Shown here piece by piece: positions 10,931 through 23,269 of a stretch of DNA of 64,000 bases (positions are counted from its first letter, which is position 1; each line of letters opens with the position of its first letter). The position numbers and the translations under genes were made by a program. The stretch spans positions 30,020,054-30,084,053 of the forward strand of contig NC_092562.1 of assembly GCF_037975245.1 (NCBI RefSeq). Reading direction: 5' to 3'. Below the pieces are notes generated by a model. That model saw nothing but the letters and a program-made list of their open reading frames with translations, searched no databases and had not been told where the DNA came from. The DNA is from Apostichopus japonicus (lineage: Eukaryota; Echinodermata; Holothuroidea; Aspidochirotida; Stichopodidae).

Positions 10931-13372
10931 GTATGTATTTTCATTATGTCATTACTGCTATATGCTGGTAAATGAACAGTTATTGCAGCATGGATTTATC
11001 TGTATTGATGGATAATGGCAATATTGATTTAACAGCGATTAATTTTCTTCATGCAAATTAATTATGAATAAGTTCTACTGGTGATATCTGCATCATCCTA
11101 GATGGCTGAGGGGTGTCAGGTGAGTGGCCTAATTTCCTAACACAAAAGTTTACTTCTGTTTATTCACTTCACTACGCGTGCATTTTTACAAATCGCACAT
11201 GAAAATGCCATCAATGGGAGCAACCTGTTGGATAAAATGCACTTCAAACAGTATGAATACTCACTTCAGGTTTAAAAAATGCCCAAAGGAAATGCGTATT
11301 GCAATAAATACGCACATAAATATGTACATTAAACGCACACGGAGGCACCATTTACTTGTGTGAAAATGCTGTATGAGCATTGTATGCGTAAAATAATGAA
11401 ACAATACTACATGATACAGCCAATATGCACAACCTGCTGGCTAATACACACTTCAAGTGAATGTATAGGGGAAGAGAGGTGGGTAGGGGGCATATTTCAC
11501 AAAAAAAAAACTTGTTTAAATTTGTCGCTTGACAAAGAACAGCAATGACAAATCACCTTGTTCTTCATTGGTGGGAAGCACTGGTTTCTGTTTAGTTAGT
11601 ATACACCCCATGGAAGCATTGAATCATTTTGAAACAGTCCATTGATACCTCACCTCTCATTGCAATTACAGAGTCCAGGACATGCATACATTTCACTTTG
11701 GCCACAGAAGTCAATTTCCTTTGACTTTTAACAGTTTCTAGCAGCTTAAGTTGATTTCTTCTGATTTAAATTGACTTATCATCGATTTAGCTCATTAACA
11801 TATTGCAAATCCCTATTTTGATGATGATGTAACTGAAGATGCACTTGATGCTTACGCACACAGTATCTGAAGAGCGACTACTTCAACCCATGCACAAATA
11901 CTGACTTAGATCACAGGTTGCCATGACAACTAACAGTTTTGTCAGGCTGTACGCCCTAAGCATTCCCTGGGTATAACAGTCTGGTCAGATGGAGTCTGTA
12001 CCAATTACGAGTGACTAAGACTATCTAGTAAGCGGCACAGATCACTGGTAAACTGGCCTTCTTATAGAGCCAAGGGCAAGAGTATCCTAAGATAACACAA
12101 CTCCCTGCCCAGCTTAAATATAGGGGATACAGATGATCAGCTTACTGTTATGAGGGACACAGTAACATCATACTTAACAACAACTAAAACACCAGGTGCA
12201 GGGTTATAGCTAGGAGATTGTGAGTGCTGGTTAAATAAATTTGCGAAGCGTAGCGAGCATAGCGAGCGAAGCTCTCGCATCTCACGGCCGGGGGTCCAGG
12301 GGCCCGCTTAAGGGCCCCTGGTGGGGTCCATGGGCAAATAACAGAAAAAGGTGACGTTATTATCATGTTTTACGGCAAGGTAAAGATAAATTTGTTACTT
12401 TTGTTGTATTTCACAAGCATTTTACTATTTTTTTGTGCCGGCCAGTGGACTGTTTATTCACTTTCAATGCCGGCCGGCAGGCGTGAGTGGCGGTTACCAC
12501 CGGCCGCCGCCGGCCGGCGTGGCTATAAGCCTGACCAGGTGTAAACAACTTAGTGATGGTAGTCAAAGGAAATGAGCTCATAAACAAGAGGTGCACACAA
12601 TGGTCACCTATTTGCAGAAGATCTCTATCTTCTGGGAAAAGCTTAGCCCTTGTATCCTTTGTACCCTTCTTGGTTCACATAGAGAAAAAAGCAATGTCAT
12701 TCCAAGAATAAAGGTATTGTCATGCCAACATCCTGCAATGAAATGACAGGCTATCGAACTCAATGAGCACCAAGAATTTGTAGGGGGAACCTATCACAGG
12801 GAGGGGAAAATCTAACTTCTAGTAGGTGCAATCTTAATGAAACAATAAGGGTTGCACTACACAAGCCTGTGTATTGACTCAATTGATTGTTGATCAACAA
12901 AACTATCCTTGCTCATTTTTTGCCAAAGGTTTACTCCTGTGAATATTCCTCAGAATATCAATGATGTGATCTTAGCTGGGGAACTGTGGTCAAAACACAA
13001 AAGACATGCTGCCTTGACAGATATCAGCATGTGTGTGTTTATCATACAGTGTTAATAGTTTGTATTGTTTTGACTATGCAATGGCCATATTAGTTAGTTA
13101 GTATTACCAAGCTAGACTATATCCTCAACTTGGAAAGTGATAGCTATGATTCCACAGTTGCAGTTTTTGTGATTCAAATCGTATTTATTTGATAGTCACA
13201 AGTAATGGTGTCATATGGATGGTTATATATGGTTATATTTCCCCACAATATTTGATAATTCTAGTCATAATTATCATTATTCATCTCTAATTCATTGAAG
13301 CTTGTTGGCTCAGAGTCTCCTGCAGTCTTTGTGAAATTGTTAAGCATGTGACATGTTATTTCCTGTTACCAG
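10931..13372 (+). other. Intron with GC-rich repeat islands
   Basis: This is intronic sequence between the EGF exon and the next exon. It includes a GC-rich repeat at 12235-12345 (inverted relative of 560-775, with ggtccaggggcccgcttaag, ggcccctggtgggg and tgcgaagcgtagcgagc) and a second GC-rich island at 12430-12535 with repeated ccggccgg words. Small open frames in 11178-11548 lack any recognisable domain. No exon was found between the two flanking exons. Confidence 0.6.
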
Positions 13373-13714
13373 ACGAGTTTAATCCTCAGTATGTTGCTGT
13401 TGTAAGGAGTCCTGTAGCAACCGCAACAAATCCAACTACCATTGAAGTATACACAGGTGGTTCCCAAACAGCCAATGTAACATTTGATAAAGCAGTGCTT
13501 CTTCCAGGTGGGGCAGATTCTCCGGGTTATATGTTTACACTCAATAGTCCTAGAGTACCAGATGAAGCAATGACAAACATCAGCAGTGAACCTGCTACTC
13601 TTACCCTACCTACTACCATGGATACAGCTGCAAGGACTGGTATCTACACCATCACTGTAACAGAAGATGAAAGCCCAGCTGTTGCATGGAGGGTCTTAGT
13701 GACAAATGAAAATG
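13373..13714 (+). CDS. RPTP-like receptor exon: Ig-like beta domain without cysteines
   Basis: The acceptor is ctgttaccag, the donor gtatgt; 342 bp, phase 1-1. It encodes about 114 residues: start 'EFNPQYVAVVRSPVAT', a central 'GGSQTANVTFDKAVLL', and an end 'TGIYTITVTEDESPAVAWRV'. The alternating hydrophobic pattern and the 'G-Y-T-I/V' strand near the C-terminus suggest an Ig-like sandwich. There are no cysteines, so the usual disulphide is missing. It sits between an EGF module and another Ig-like exon, the position expected for an extracellular Ig domain. NVT and NIS are N-glycosylation sequons. Confidence 0.75.
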
Positions 13715-15682
13715 GTATGTGAGGGTATATGTGAAGTGAAATAAATTAGTAGGAGGGACGAGACCATACAATACGACAAGATATTGCACCCATACCTTGC
13801 TATAGACACAGTGGGGATAAACTTTTTGAAAAAGTCTTTAAGACAAATCACACATCTTTGCATAAACCATCATGCAAGGGAAAGCTACTAACTTCATGTA
13901 GAGAAGGATATACTTCATACACGAATATCATGCTCACATTATAGCCTTGTAGATATGTCAAGGAAGTTATTGACTATGCATTACATCACTGAGGAAAGCT
14001 AATTAAATACCGCTGTGAAGGAATCCTCCAATCTATTATTCTCCAAACGTGTCATCAGATTTGGTGATGAAATGAAATATATATGAGTGTTCTACAAGAT
14101 ATGTCCATGTATGGGCATGCATTAGTTATTATATGCCATAGATATGCTATCCTTGTTCGCTAAAACTGCAACATAACTCCATTGATGCCTGTCAGTTCAG
14201 TAAGCTACGGTCCATTGGTGCTCGAATTGTGGATATTGTCTGCCTGGTGAGGGGTGGGGTGGGAGGCGGGAAGGAAGGGAAGAGTTCTTTATTGCCATGA
14301 GATCTTGTAATGGTTTACCGTAGGTTCTTTAGTTATTTTGCCATGATCCGATCATAATGCTTTTCAGTTCCAATGACCTTTGACTTCTTATATTTCACAC
14401 TATGACATCATCACACATTGAGGCAACCACTTGCATGCATACATCTGCAAGTATGAATTCTGTCAACCTTGCAGTTGAGGAGAAGTTCACAATGCACCTT
14501 TCCTTTCTACAAATTTGGTCAAGTTTGGCCTTTGACCTCCTTTGTGACCATTGACAGTTTACATTGATTAATATGATAAAAACTTTGAGTGTTATTCTAC
14601 ACATGCATGGGTTTGAGGGTTTTAATCACCATTGATATTGGTAGGACCACACACATATTTATGGTTTCAGTCTAAATTGTATATGGATTGTTTTTGTTTC
14701 TGTGTGCCTCATGCCTCGTTTGAAACAATGTATATTACAGAAATGGATCCTTGGAAGGGTAATCATACGATACATGCATGCCCTATATTGAATTAAAAAT
14801 AGCTTGCTGTTATTATGGAGTTCAGTGGTCATGTGAGGTCAGCAAAGGTCAAATCTGAAAACCTTGCAAACATAGTATGTCTAGAATGGAAATGTACTTG
14901 CATCTCATGTAAACATCACATATCACAAGATGGAAGACTTTTGTTGCTGCCCTATGTGCCAGGAGGCATAATGGGCAGTAAGTAAGTATCACAAGATCAC
15001 TTTAAGGTAAACTGGGATGTATCTTGCGTGGATAAATGAACCCTGGTTTTTATGTCAAAGGTCATCAGAAATCATAGTGTTCAAACACAATATCTCAAGA
15101 AAGGAAACTTGTATGTATCCATTTAGTATCAAAGCCATTACAGTTGTTTGTTTCATGTGTTGCATGCTGGTTAGTTTTCTCAAGGATGAAACAGAAAAAT
15201 CTTTGAAACTGTGTAAACATATCTGAAGAAGGGATTTATCCTATTGATATCAGATTCTTAAAAACGTGTTATGTTATGGCAACCTGAATGCATTTTGTGC
15301 ATTTCTGTTTGGTATTTTAAATGTTGACTTTTGAGTGTGTGATGTCTAACAACCCATTCAGGGCATACACCTACCAACTGTTGAACTCCATTGATCTTAA
15401 TCTTTAAGATGAGTTTGTGAAACTTTTTCTTGATGCACACACACTGACAAGTATATACCCACACAAGTTCATCTGCATACCTGTTTCAATATTTGTTGCC
15501 TGATTATTAAGCAAGTAATTAAACTAAGATAATCAAAAATTGAAGCAACACATTTTTGAGATTGAAGAAAGATTTACCACTGTACATGGCAATGATTGCA
15601 GCAAAATAATATTTAAAAAAATGTGTAACTACAACAGACTGTGTGCTGGTATCACTACCTTACTGTCTAAATTTCTTCTCAG
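13715..15682 (+). other. Intron, no recognised features
   Basis: Intron of the receptor gene. It contains a GA/GT-rich stretch around 14255-14280 and scattered AGGTCA-like words (for example aggtcagcaaaggtca at 14837), which also occur as parts of old repeats. No second gene, RNA or well-defined mobile element is visible. Confidence 0.5.
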
Positions 15683-15943
15683 CAACTATTAAAGCTTTGG
15701 AGTATTCCACTGGTGCATCAATAGACGATCACGTGACTGTCATGGTTGAGTCAAGCGTAGCTACGGCAAAGCTTCGTTGGAGGAGAGATGGTGTGAATAA
15801 TCCAGCCGGGTCAACAGGCAGCTCCTGTATGGGAAAGACATCTTGTGATGATACTAGTGCTTTAAACTCTGTTGTCTTTGAGAGCCATGAAAGTGGTGAA
15901 TACAAAAAACAAGTCCATGCCATCATGAGTGTGATTGTCAGAG
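15683..15943 (+). CDS. RPTP-like receptor exon: Ig-like domain
   Basis: The acceptor is cttctcag, the donor gtgggt; 261 bp, phase 1-1. It encodes about 87 residues with Ig landmarks: a strand-C tryptophan in 'AKLRWRRDGV' and a 'SHESGEYKKQV' strand-F-like motif (the D/E-x-G-x-Y signature). Two cysteines are close together in 'SSCMGKTSCDD', so the normal B-F disulphide is not made. The exon is followed by a 32 kb intron; its exit base G joins AA of 48180 to give Glu directly before the next EGF cysteine. Confidence 0.8.
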
Positions 15944-18300
15944 GTGGGTGTTTCTTTTGACTTTCATGCTTGTGTGTACTATTCAATGTAGTATTCCTTA
16001 TTACAATACTATAACACTGCATGGATATTTAATAAAATATAATCTAGTTATTAAAGGGGACACTATCCCAAGCATCTTCAATGGCTTAAATGACAGGAAT
16101 CATTGTGATAAACGTTGTGTAAAAAGCTAAGAAAAGTTATGTTAGCACATTCGTTAATCTCTGATGTCATAGTGCCACTAAAATCTAAAACATATTACTC
16201 TCTCTTTTTTTTTATAATTTCTTGCTGAACTGAGGTGAAAGGAGTCTGTGGGATGGTAATGGTATGTGTGTGTGTAGTGTAATGTGGAGAATATTGCTTG
16301 CGGCTTCGTAGAGATGGTACTTGGCCCTGGGGAAAATCATTTGGTAGGCTATTTGCAGAAGCCTAAATCCACTCAAATATAAGATGAAAACATTCTGTTT
16401 ATTGAAAGACGATTAATTCTCTCTGTGATACAATTAAAAGTTCAATTAAATGCTGTTAAATTACACTGATTGGAAACAAACAAATAGGTAAATATTATAT
16501 GGCCTTTATAATGATTGTGAGCACTGGTTGGTTCCTATATAAGAACCAATTTGCCTGTATGCTTAGGGTCACATGTGATATGGAATCTGATGCATGATTG
16601 ATTCAATATTACCTACTTCAAAGCACCTTTACTATTCATCAAATCTGTCACTGAATGAACCAATCATGATTAAGAAAGAAAACAAAGTTCTCATGGTCAT
16701 AATATTTTGGTTATGATTTTCGATGTTTGAAAATTAGGGCTAGAATGTGGACCAACAAGTTCTATTTCTTTATTTGGACACTGTGGGAATTCAAGAGGAA
16801 AAACTTAGAGCCAAAAGTGCAAATGGTTATTTAAAGACCTTGCAGGAGTTTGATAGGGTCTAAAAGGAGGAATAATATCACTCATGACAGTATGCACTTG
16901 TTTGGTATTCTGACTGAGGATTTGGAACAAAGGAATTCCAAGTCCTCAGACATCAGTTGAAAAAAATCACCTTGTTCGCAGAAGAATTCTATCATGAAGG
17001 GGCATTGGTAAGGTTAGGGTATGTGGATTTGTACTGTAAAGGAAAAAAACAAAGGGGTCCTCAGTCTACAGGCATCAGTTTGTGTGTATGTTTGTGTTCA
17101 TCTGTGACACTTGCTTGGGTCCGTGATAACTCAACAACTGAGTGATGGAAATTTGTCATACTTGCTGTGTAGATGTACAGTACTGATTTCGCTTAACTCC
17201 CGTTAAAATTCGTTGAAAGAAAAATAACCGAAATTCTTCGTTTTTCACTGAAATTCCCCAATTTTTATCGATTTTTATCGTTTTTTATCGAATTTTATCG
17301 ATTGGTTATCTCAGTCATTTCCTTCGTGGAATTTTCAACGGTACGTTGAAATTCTTTATTAAACGAAATAGAAGGTCAATTTGTGGTTACGCGAAACGTC
17401 GGAAAACGCGTAACTTCGTTTATTAATATCAGTTAGACTTTGGTTCAGTCGTTTGATAGAGGGAATATTTTCAAGATCATTCTCATGCTTATATGAGTAG
17501 TAACACTCAAAGAAACGTGTAATTAAACTGACGGGGGACGTTTTCTGACTGTGAACCCCAAACACAGTAACATAAGTCTTAACTTCGCCAGGCCGTTAGC
17601 GAGGTTGCAGTCAAAGCTATGTACCACGAGGCACCCTTCCAAATAAGTTGAAGTTCTGTTTAACCATTTAAATAACAGTGAATGGACTTATAAACTTGGT
17701 TTACTTGCAGATTACGAAAAATAGTTATTTCTAAGAGATGTAAATTTGGTTTTTTATGAGAGTTGAAGTATGAAACTTTGTTTCCGAGCGAAAACATTTT
17801 ACTTGAAGCAAAATAAAGATGCCCCGCCCATTCTGCGAGGACGCTTCCATTTTTCAAAAAGGCGTTTTCTCTTTTTATTTTTTCTATTTTGTTTACATTT
17901 TAAACATGAAAATTATTTAAAAATATGTGAAGAACTTAGTAATGTACTGCAAACTATCTATAAAAAAACAGAAAAACAATGTTTTAGGCATGAATAATGT
18001 GTTCAATATAACTAAAGTAGTAGGCCAATAGTCATAAGCTCATGATAGTGTCGTCAATTCGTTTTCCCAGTTAATATGTGTGACATATATCACCCGTGTA
18101 CATCGATCAATGGCATGTTGAAATCCCGTGTGAAAATATGTTGACCCCAAAAGACGCAAATGGTCGTTCTAGAAAGTACCGTCATAACATTAACAACACA
18201 AGGCCAGTTTGCTCTCTCAGGTCTGCACGTGTACAGCCATTTTTTCACACATGGTATTATGCTGTGCATGCATTGCGGGCGGGATTGCGGCAAACATAAA
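15944..18300 (+). other. Start of 32 kb intron; few features
   Basis: AT-rich intron. At 17174-17400 lies a segment beginning tacagtactgatttcgctta with 'tttttatcgatttttatcg' runs, the opposite end of the repeat seen at 9900-10125. Otherwise only short open frames without recognisable domains. No receptor exon was found here. Confidence 0.5.
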
Positions 18301-20348
18301 AGAAAATGAATGAAAATGAAAAACTTACGATATTTTTCACAAATATTGATGCTTAGATAAGTGCTTCCTCACAATCAACGAGCCGCCTTAAAATTCGCTC
18401 CGCTAACGTAAAACTTCTATAGCACATGGAAAAATCCGAGATTTTACACACATAATTCCCACTGACATTGGTCACAGAACATAAGTAGGTCATTGAACTC
18501 TGCCCAAGTTCATCGCACCATGGGAACAACACAACACATTGAACATGATGTTACATCTCCCGCCATCTGGACGCCGAGTGTAAATTTTGATGTTATATGC
18601 AAATTATGAATGGTACTGCGCAGCGCGATTAAAACTTAACCTATTGCGACACAAATTTTGGCTGTTGTTGAATTAACTTTTGTATCAAATGTAAGGTACT
18701 GTATCATGTATGTGACACAAGAGAAAGAAAATGAAATCGGAGGCTGCTCAAACCAGTTTCAACTTGATTTTTACAACCCATCGCACAACACGTGCGTGCG
18801 TAATTTGTTTTCTTAACATGACTTTTAATAAGTAAGCAGGAAAGGTGGGTAAGTTACTAATTTAGGCGAGTTTTTGTTAAAAATCTTGTGATAGATAGAC
18901 AAATATATTGTTTTTTTCTTCAAAAGTTACGATGTTGCCGAAGGCCGAGTGATATAAATTCAGTGATCTGAACTTCTGAACACCACGAATACTGATCATG
19001 TGTGTTATTCTTTCAGCAATTATTACACGAAAGGTTCGCAATATTATTGGGCCTAATTAGTAATTAACATACATTGATCGAGTGTCTTGTTGCCTGAATT
19101 GCTACCTGCTGGGAAAAAAAAACCTTAATTATTGTACTCATTATGTCCTATTTTCATTAAAAGTCGAGTGACCGTGCGTCGAAAAAAACCGTGATCGGGA
19201 AACAGCGTTTAAACGTTAAACCGACCGGCAGGCGATACGGTGAAACGGTTAGCGAAATATCTGTTGGGTCACACCCTTACTTAAACACACACAAAAACGA
19301 CCTTATTGAATGAAAATATACTAAAAACCATATCGCAAAAACACAAAATCGCTTATAACTCGAAAACGGAAGGAGATATCGACTTTTGTCGGCTGTACAG
19401 GGATTTCCTAAACCGAATTTTGATGCGCTGTATCCACCTGTGTCATTTATGAGCTTCTCTGACGTAAGCTGCAGTACGTAATTTCTCCATACCAGTTCCG
19501 CGAAATTTATTTACTGTACGCAATAAGCATCGTTCGCTATGTTTTCTTTCACAATGAATATTCAAAGTTGTGCTCCACACGCTTCACAGATATTGTTTTA
19601 TGTCGTTCATTTTCAATTCTACTTTAAAATTACCTTTTTCGAACGATGCATTGCATGCTTTATTAAACATTCCTGATTAGTAAAACTAAGGAAGGATATT
19701 CAAATATGTATTATTTTCATTTGATATGATTTTATGAGCTGTTCCACTTGAAAAACGATGATAAAACCGAAAAACAAAAAAAACAACTTCTCATGTGACG
19801 CATACCGGGAGACTCATAAAAACTCCCCCTTCTCATTAAATTAAATGTACATGCCGTCAGGCCAGTTGAAAGCCGTCAGGCTAGTTGAAAGCCCTCCCTA
19901 CTAATGTTTGATCAGCTCTTCCCAATATACAATACTCAAATAAGCAATGAAAATATATTCATTTTCCACAGATTTCTACCCAACGTGGGCCCCAAGTCAC
20001 TGCTTTATTTTCTTAGTAGTCATGGATACAATTGTTTGCAACTCTCTTGCTGGCCAGGTGTTTCAAGTTTTATTAATAGCACGACTTCTGATTGGTTCAT
20101 TCAAGATAAACTTTCTATCCCTGCTGGATTGTTCTACTTATAATATGAATGAATATTTGGTTTTCAGGTAACATCCATTCCATTACGAACAGTAGGGGTA
20201 AAATAATGTTTGCTTCTAGAGGCAGCCAGCCAAAGGTTCAGATAAATACTATGCTAATTAACAGATGATAGGCGTGAATTTGACAAAGCCAGGTTAATGA
20301 TTGGACTAAGCCTCTCAAAAAAAGTTTGGTGGTGGGGATATCCAGGGC
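18300..20348 (+). repeat. 1.9 kb repeat family R1, copy 2 (uninterrupted)
   Basis: From about 18423 this is colinear with 3736-4850 plus 8511-9308 and about 97 per cent identical by eye. It has no insert at the TA where copy 1 is interrupted (about 19538-19550), so it documents the empty site. The 120 bp to the left (18300-18420) also matches the inverted copy at 7500-7615, so the family may extend farther left than copy 1 shows. The right edge is ggatatccaggg. Confidence 0.9.
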
Positions 20349-20633
20349 AAATGTAAAAATATTTACATTGCAATAACTCACAACCTGAAATTGGATTGTA
20401 AACAAACTTGCAGGGAACCATATAGTGTCCATTGGGTTTTTGTTTGTATTATTCATTTATTTAACATGTTTAATAAAGGACAATACAAACAAAAACAATG
20501 GTAAGGAAGAAGTTTAGATGCACGTCTAAGATTTTTGTTGAAAATACTTCAATACAGTTATCATGTCAAAATGGTGATACTTGTCTGAGTACTTAGCTCT
20601 TCTAAGCATGCAATTAGAACTTATCTAATCTTT

Positions 20634-20662
20634 AATTTCATTTCATTTCATTTCATTTATAT
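20634..20662 (-). repeat. (ATTTC)n tail of CR1-like LINE
   Basis: Four to five ATTTC units on the + strand (GAAAT on the element strand) follow the 3' end of the - strand LINE reading frame. Short tandem repeats at the 3' end are typical of CR1/L2-group non-LTR elements. They mark the probable 3' terminus of the element that extends up to 30.1 kb. Confidence 0.6.
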
Positions 20663-22530
20663 ATATTTGTTTTTTCTCAATATACGGTACATTGTATGTC
20701 ATACAAACGTTTACAGATATGAAATTGAGTATAAAGAGAAAGGAAGTGATCTAAAAACCTGAAAGGCTTATCGAGTAGAGCCACTCCCTAAAGAAGGAAA
20801 ATAATTAAGTTATCAGTGTTAACGATATAAACAAACTAAGATTTCTAAAAAGTATTATGGATCAATAATCACTAATGTAAACCTCACTTAATTGGCGTTT
20901 AAAGGAACGTGGTGACTTAGAATCATTTTGTATATGATCATGATGATTAAATAGATAATTCCAGCAAGTGTTTGCCCGATAACGTATACTCTGTTTACCC
21001 AGGTTACTATGGGGAAAAAGTCTATGTATGTGACCAGCCTGTCTTGTATTATAATCATGGATTTCCTTATTAACAGTGAATAAATTTTTACATGTGGGCG
21101 GATTATACCCATTAATAGAGCGATAAGCGAATGTAGCAAGATGAACTTTCACAAGGTCCGGTAATTTCAGCACTTAGCTTAAGTGAGGCAAATAATTTAC
21201 TAGTATGATCGTTATAGTCGGCAGAAGATATATGTCGAATAGCCCTTTTTTGAAGTACAAAAAGTTTCTTAATGTTATAAGCAGCCGTGCCAGACCAAAC
21301 TGTAATGCAATAAGTAAGGTGAGGATAAATTAAAGTAAAATATAAAGAACGAAGAATATGTTTTGGTAAGTAGTGCTTCAATTTGGAAAGAATCCCAACG
21401 CCTTGAGAAATATTTGTTGATATTGTAATTATGTGATCACGCCATGTCAGACCAGAATCAATAGCTACCCCTAGAAAAGTGGTAAAACACACTTTTTTTA
21501 GACTACTACCATGCATCTGTATGTCATACAGAATATTCCTATTCCTACCTTCATTGAAAACAACATATTTTGTCTTACCTACATTTAAAGAAAGTTTGTT
21601 AGCTGAAAACCAAGCATGAAATTCATCAAGCACATGACAAATTCTAGCCCTCATTTCCACAGGATCCAAGCCAGAGAAAAAAATATTAGTATCATCAGCG
21701 ATTGATATGATAGTACAATTATCTGACACATGACAAATATCATTTACATATATTATAAAAAGCAAGGGCCCCAATATAGATCCTTGCGGAACCCCACAAA
21801 CAACATTCATGCAATCAGAATCCGTATAAAGACAATTTGTAAATTGTTTTCTGTTTGATAAATAGCTTCTAATCCAGTCTAGTCCTGTGCCTCTTATGCC
21901 ATAATGTGACAATTTCATAAACAAAATACGGTGATCAATTGTATCAAACGCTTTGGACAAGTCCAAGAATACACAGACGGAAATCCTATTATTATCTATG
22001 GCATCATACAATACCTCCAAGGCCTCAGTCAAAGCAAGTTCGGTTGAGTGTCCTGGCCGATACCCATATTGACTTTTGAACATAATATCATGTTTACTGA
22101 TAAAATTATAAATACGATCATGAACTATTCTTTCAAAGATTTTAGAGAAGCCTGTTAGTATAGAAACTGGGCGATAATTACCTATAACATTGTGATCCCC
22201 TTCTTTGTAAACAGGGATAACTTTAGCAATTTTTATATGATCTGGGACAGCACCAGTTGCTAAGGATAAATTTATAATGTGAGTAAGAGGGTGAACAACG
22301 TAATGTAACACCTTTCTTAGTATTGAAGGCTTTATGCCATCGAAGCCAGCAGATTTATCTGGTTTCAAACAAGCAAGTGCAACTTTAAATACTTCACTCT
22401 CATTTGCAGGAGACATATAAAGGGTTGAAGGATTTGAATTTCTTTAGTAATGATTTGGATTAGTGTCACTATGAATATCTGTCGCTAAGGTGGGCCCAAC
22501 ATTTATAAAGAAATCATTGAATGCGCTTGT
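20662..22530 (-). pseudogene. CR1-like LINE ORF2, reverse transcriptase part (degraded)
   Basis: The main open frame 21112-22416 encodes a non-LTR reverse transcriptase: 'KPDKSAGFDGI', 'NYRPVSILTGFSKIFERI', 'FLDLSKAFDTIDHRIL', 'GVPQGSILGPLLFIIYVNDI', and the catalytic 'SIADDTNIF' (about 21690-21710), where the usual tyrosine of YADD is Ile. A frameshift near 21170 moves to 20862-21173, with the LINE C-terminal region ('VKVHLATFAYRSING', 'HDYNTRQAGHI'). Upstream, 'FNDFFINVGPTLA' is readable at about 22490-22530 before a stop codon. The frame is cut at 22531 by the DIRS element. Confidence 0.9.
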
Positions 22531-22650
22531 AATTCACAGTGCGTACTCCCTCACCTCATATAACCTATGCATTACCGTATTTACCTCGCTCTAGCATCTG
22601 ACAATTGTCTGTATGTGAGTGTGGCCATCTCCCTTCCGTAATTGCCAGCC
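22531..22650 (+). repeat. DIRS left inverted terminal repeat
   Basis: This begins aattcacagtgcgtactccc and includes tcacctcatataacctatgc and 'ctcgctctagcatctg'. The part from 22551 pairs with the right terminus at 28538-28635 with few mismatches. The first ~40 bases outside that pairing are represented as reverse complement in the internal complementary region. Confidence 0.9.
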
Positions 22651-22901
22651 TTTTGCGCAAGTATCGCTCTCTCATTGCTCTTACTAAATCTTAAGATTTC
22701 AATCACTTCGTCTAATATTATCGTTGTTTTTGTAATTCTTTTTCATCTGTTCAACGTCCTGCACGTTTGAACTGCTTCTTGTCTTTAAAACGTTTTATTT
22801 TTCGTGATTTTCGAACGTTTTTTGTTTGCCTCATGAACGTGGTTCACGTAGCGTGGCTAGGCCTGCACTTTAGTGTAGCGTTGTCCTAGCGTTTGTTTAC
22901 T

Positions 22902-23155
22902 TTCACGTGCAGCAGTCGTGTACGTTGTCACACATTACAGTCAAGTAACTGCTTGGTTTAGTTCTTTCATACTGTTCACGTACAGCAGTCGTGTACGTTA
23001 TCATTTTGCAGTAAAGTAACTGCCTTGTTTATTTTTCGTACTGGTCTAGATACGAATTTTTTACTGTTCACGTACAGCAATCGTGTACGTTATCATTTTG
23101 CAGTAAGGTAACTGCCTTCTTTATTTCTTCGTACTGGTCTAGATACGAATTTCAT
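22902..23155 (+). promoter_or_regulatory. Tandem repeats in DIRS 5' leader
   Basis: The block ttcacgtacagcagtcgtgt followed by acgttatcattttgcagtaa and agtaactgcc starts at 22902, 22975 and 23067 (three copies; spacing 73 and 92 bp). Each copy contains cgtac...gtacg in inverted orientation. It lies between the left terminal repeat and the gag start, where promoter or enhancer repeats are common in retroelements. The regulatory function is inferred only from position. Confidence 0.55.
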
Positions 23156-23269
23156 TTGGTTTCCGTGCTGTTTCTATTTTAGTTTCACAGCTTCGAGTTT
23201 CGGAGATTTCTCAAAAAATTTTCAAAATATTTTCAAAAAAAAAACAAATTTTTCGAGATTTTTCAGAGG

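Noticed and set aside
14830-14855. Direct repeat of AGGTCA with 4 bp spacing, like a nuclear receptor site
   Set aside because: Similar AGGTCA/GACCTTTG words occur several times in this intron as repeat debris; nothing marks it as regulatory.
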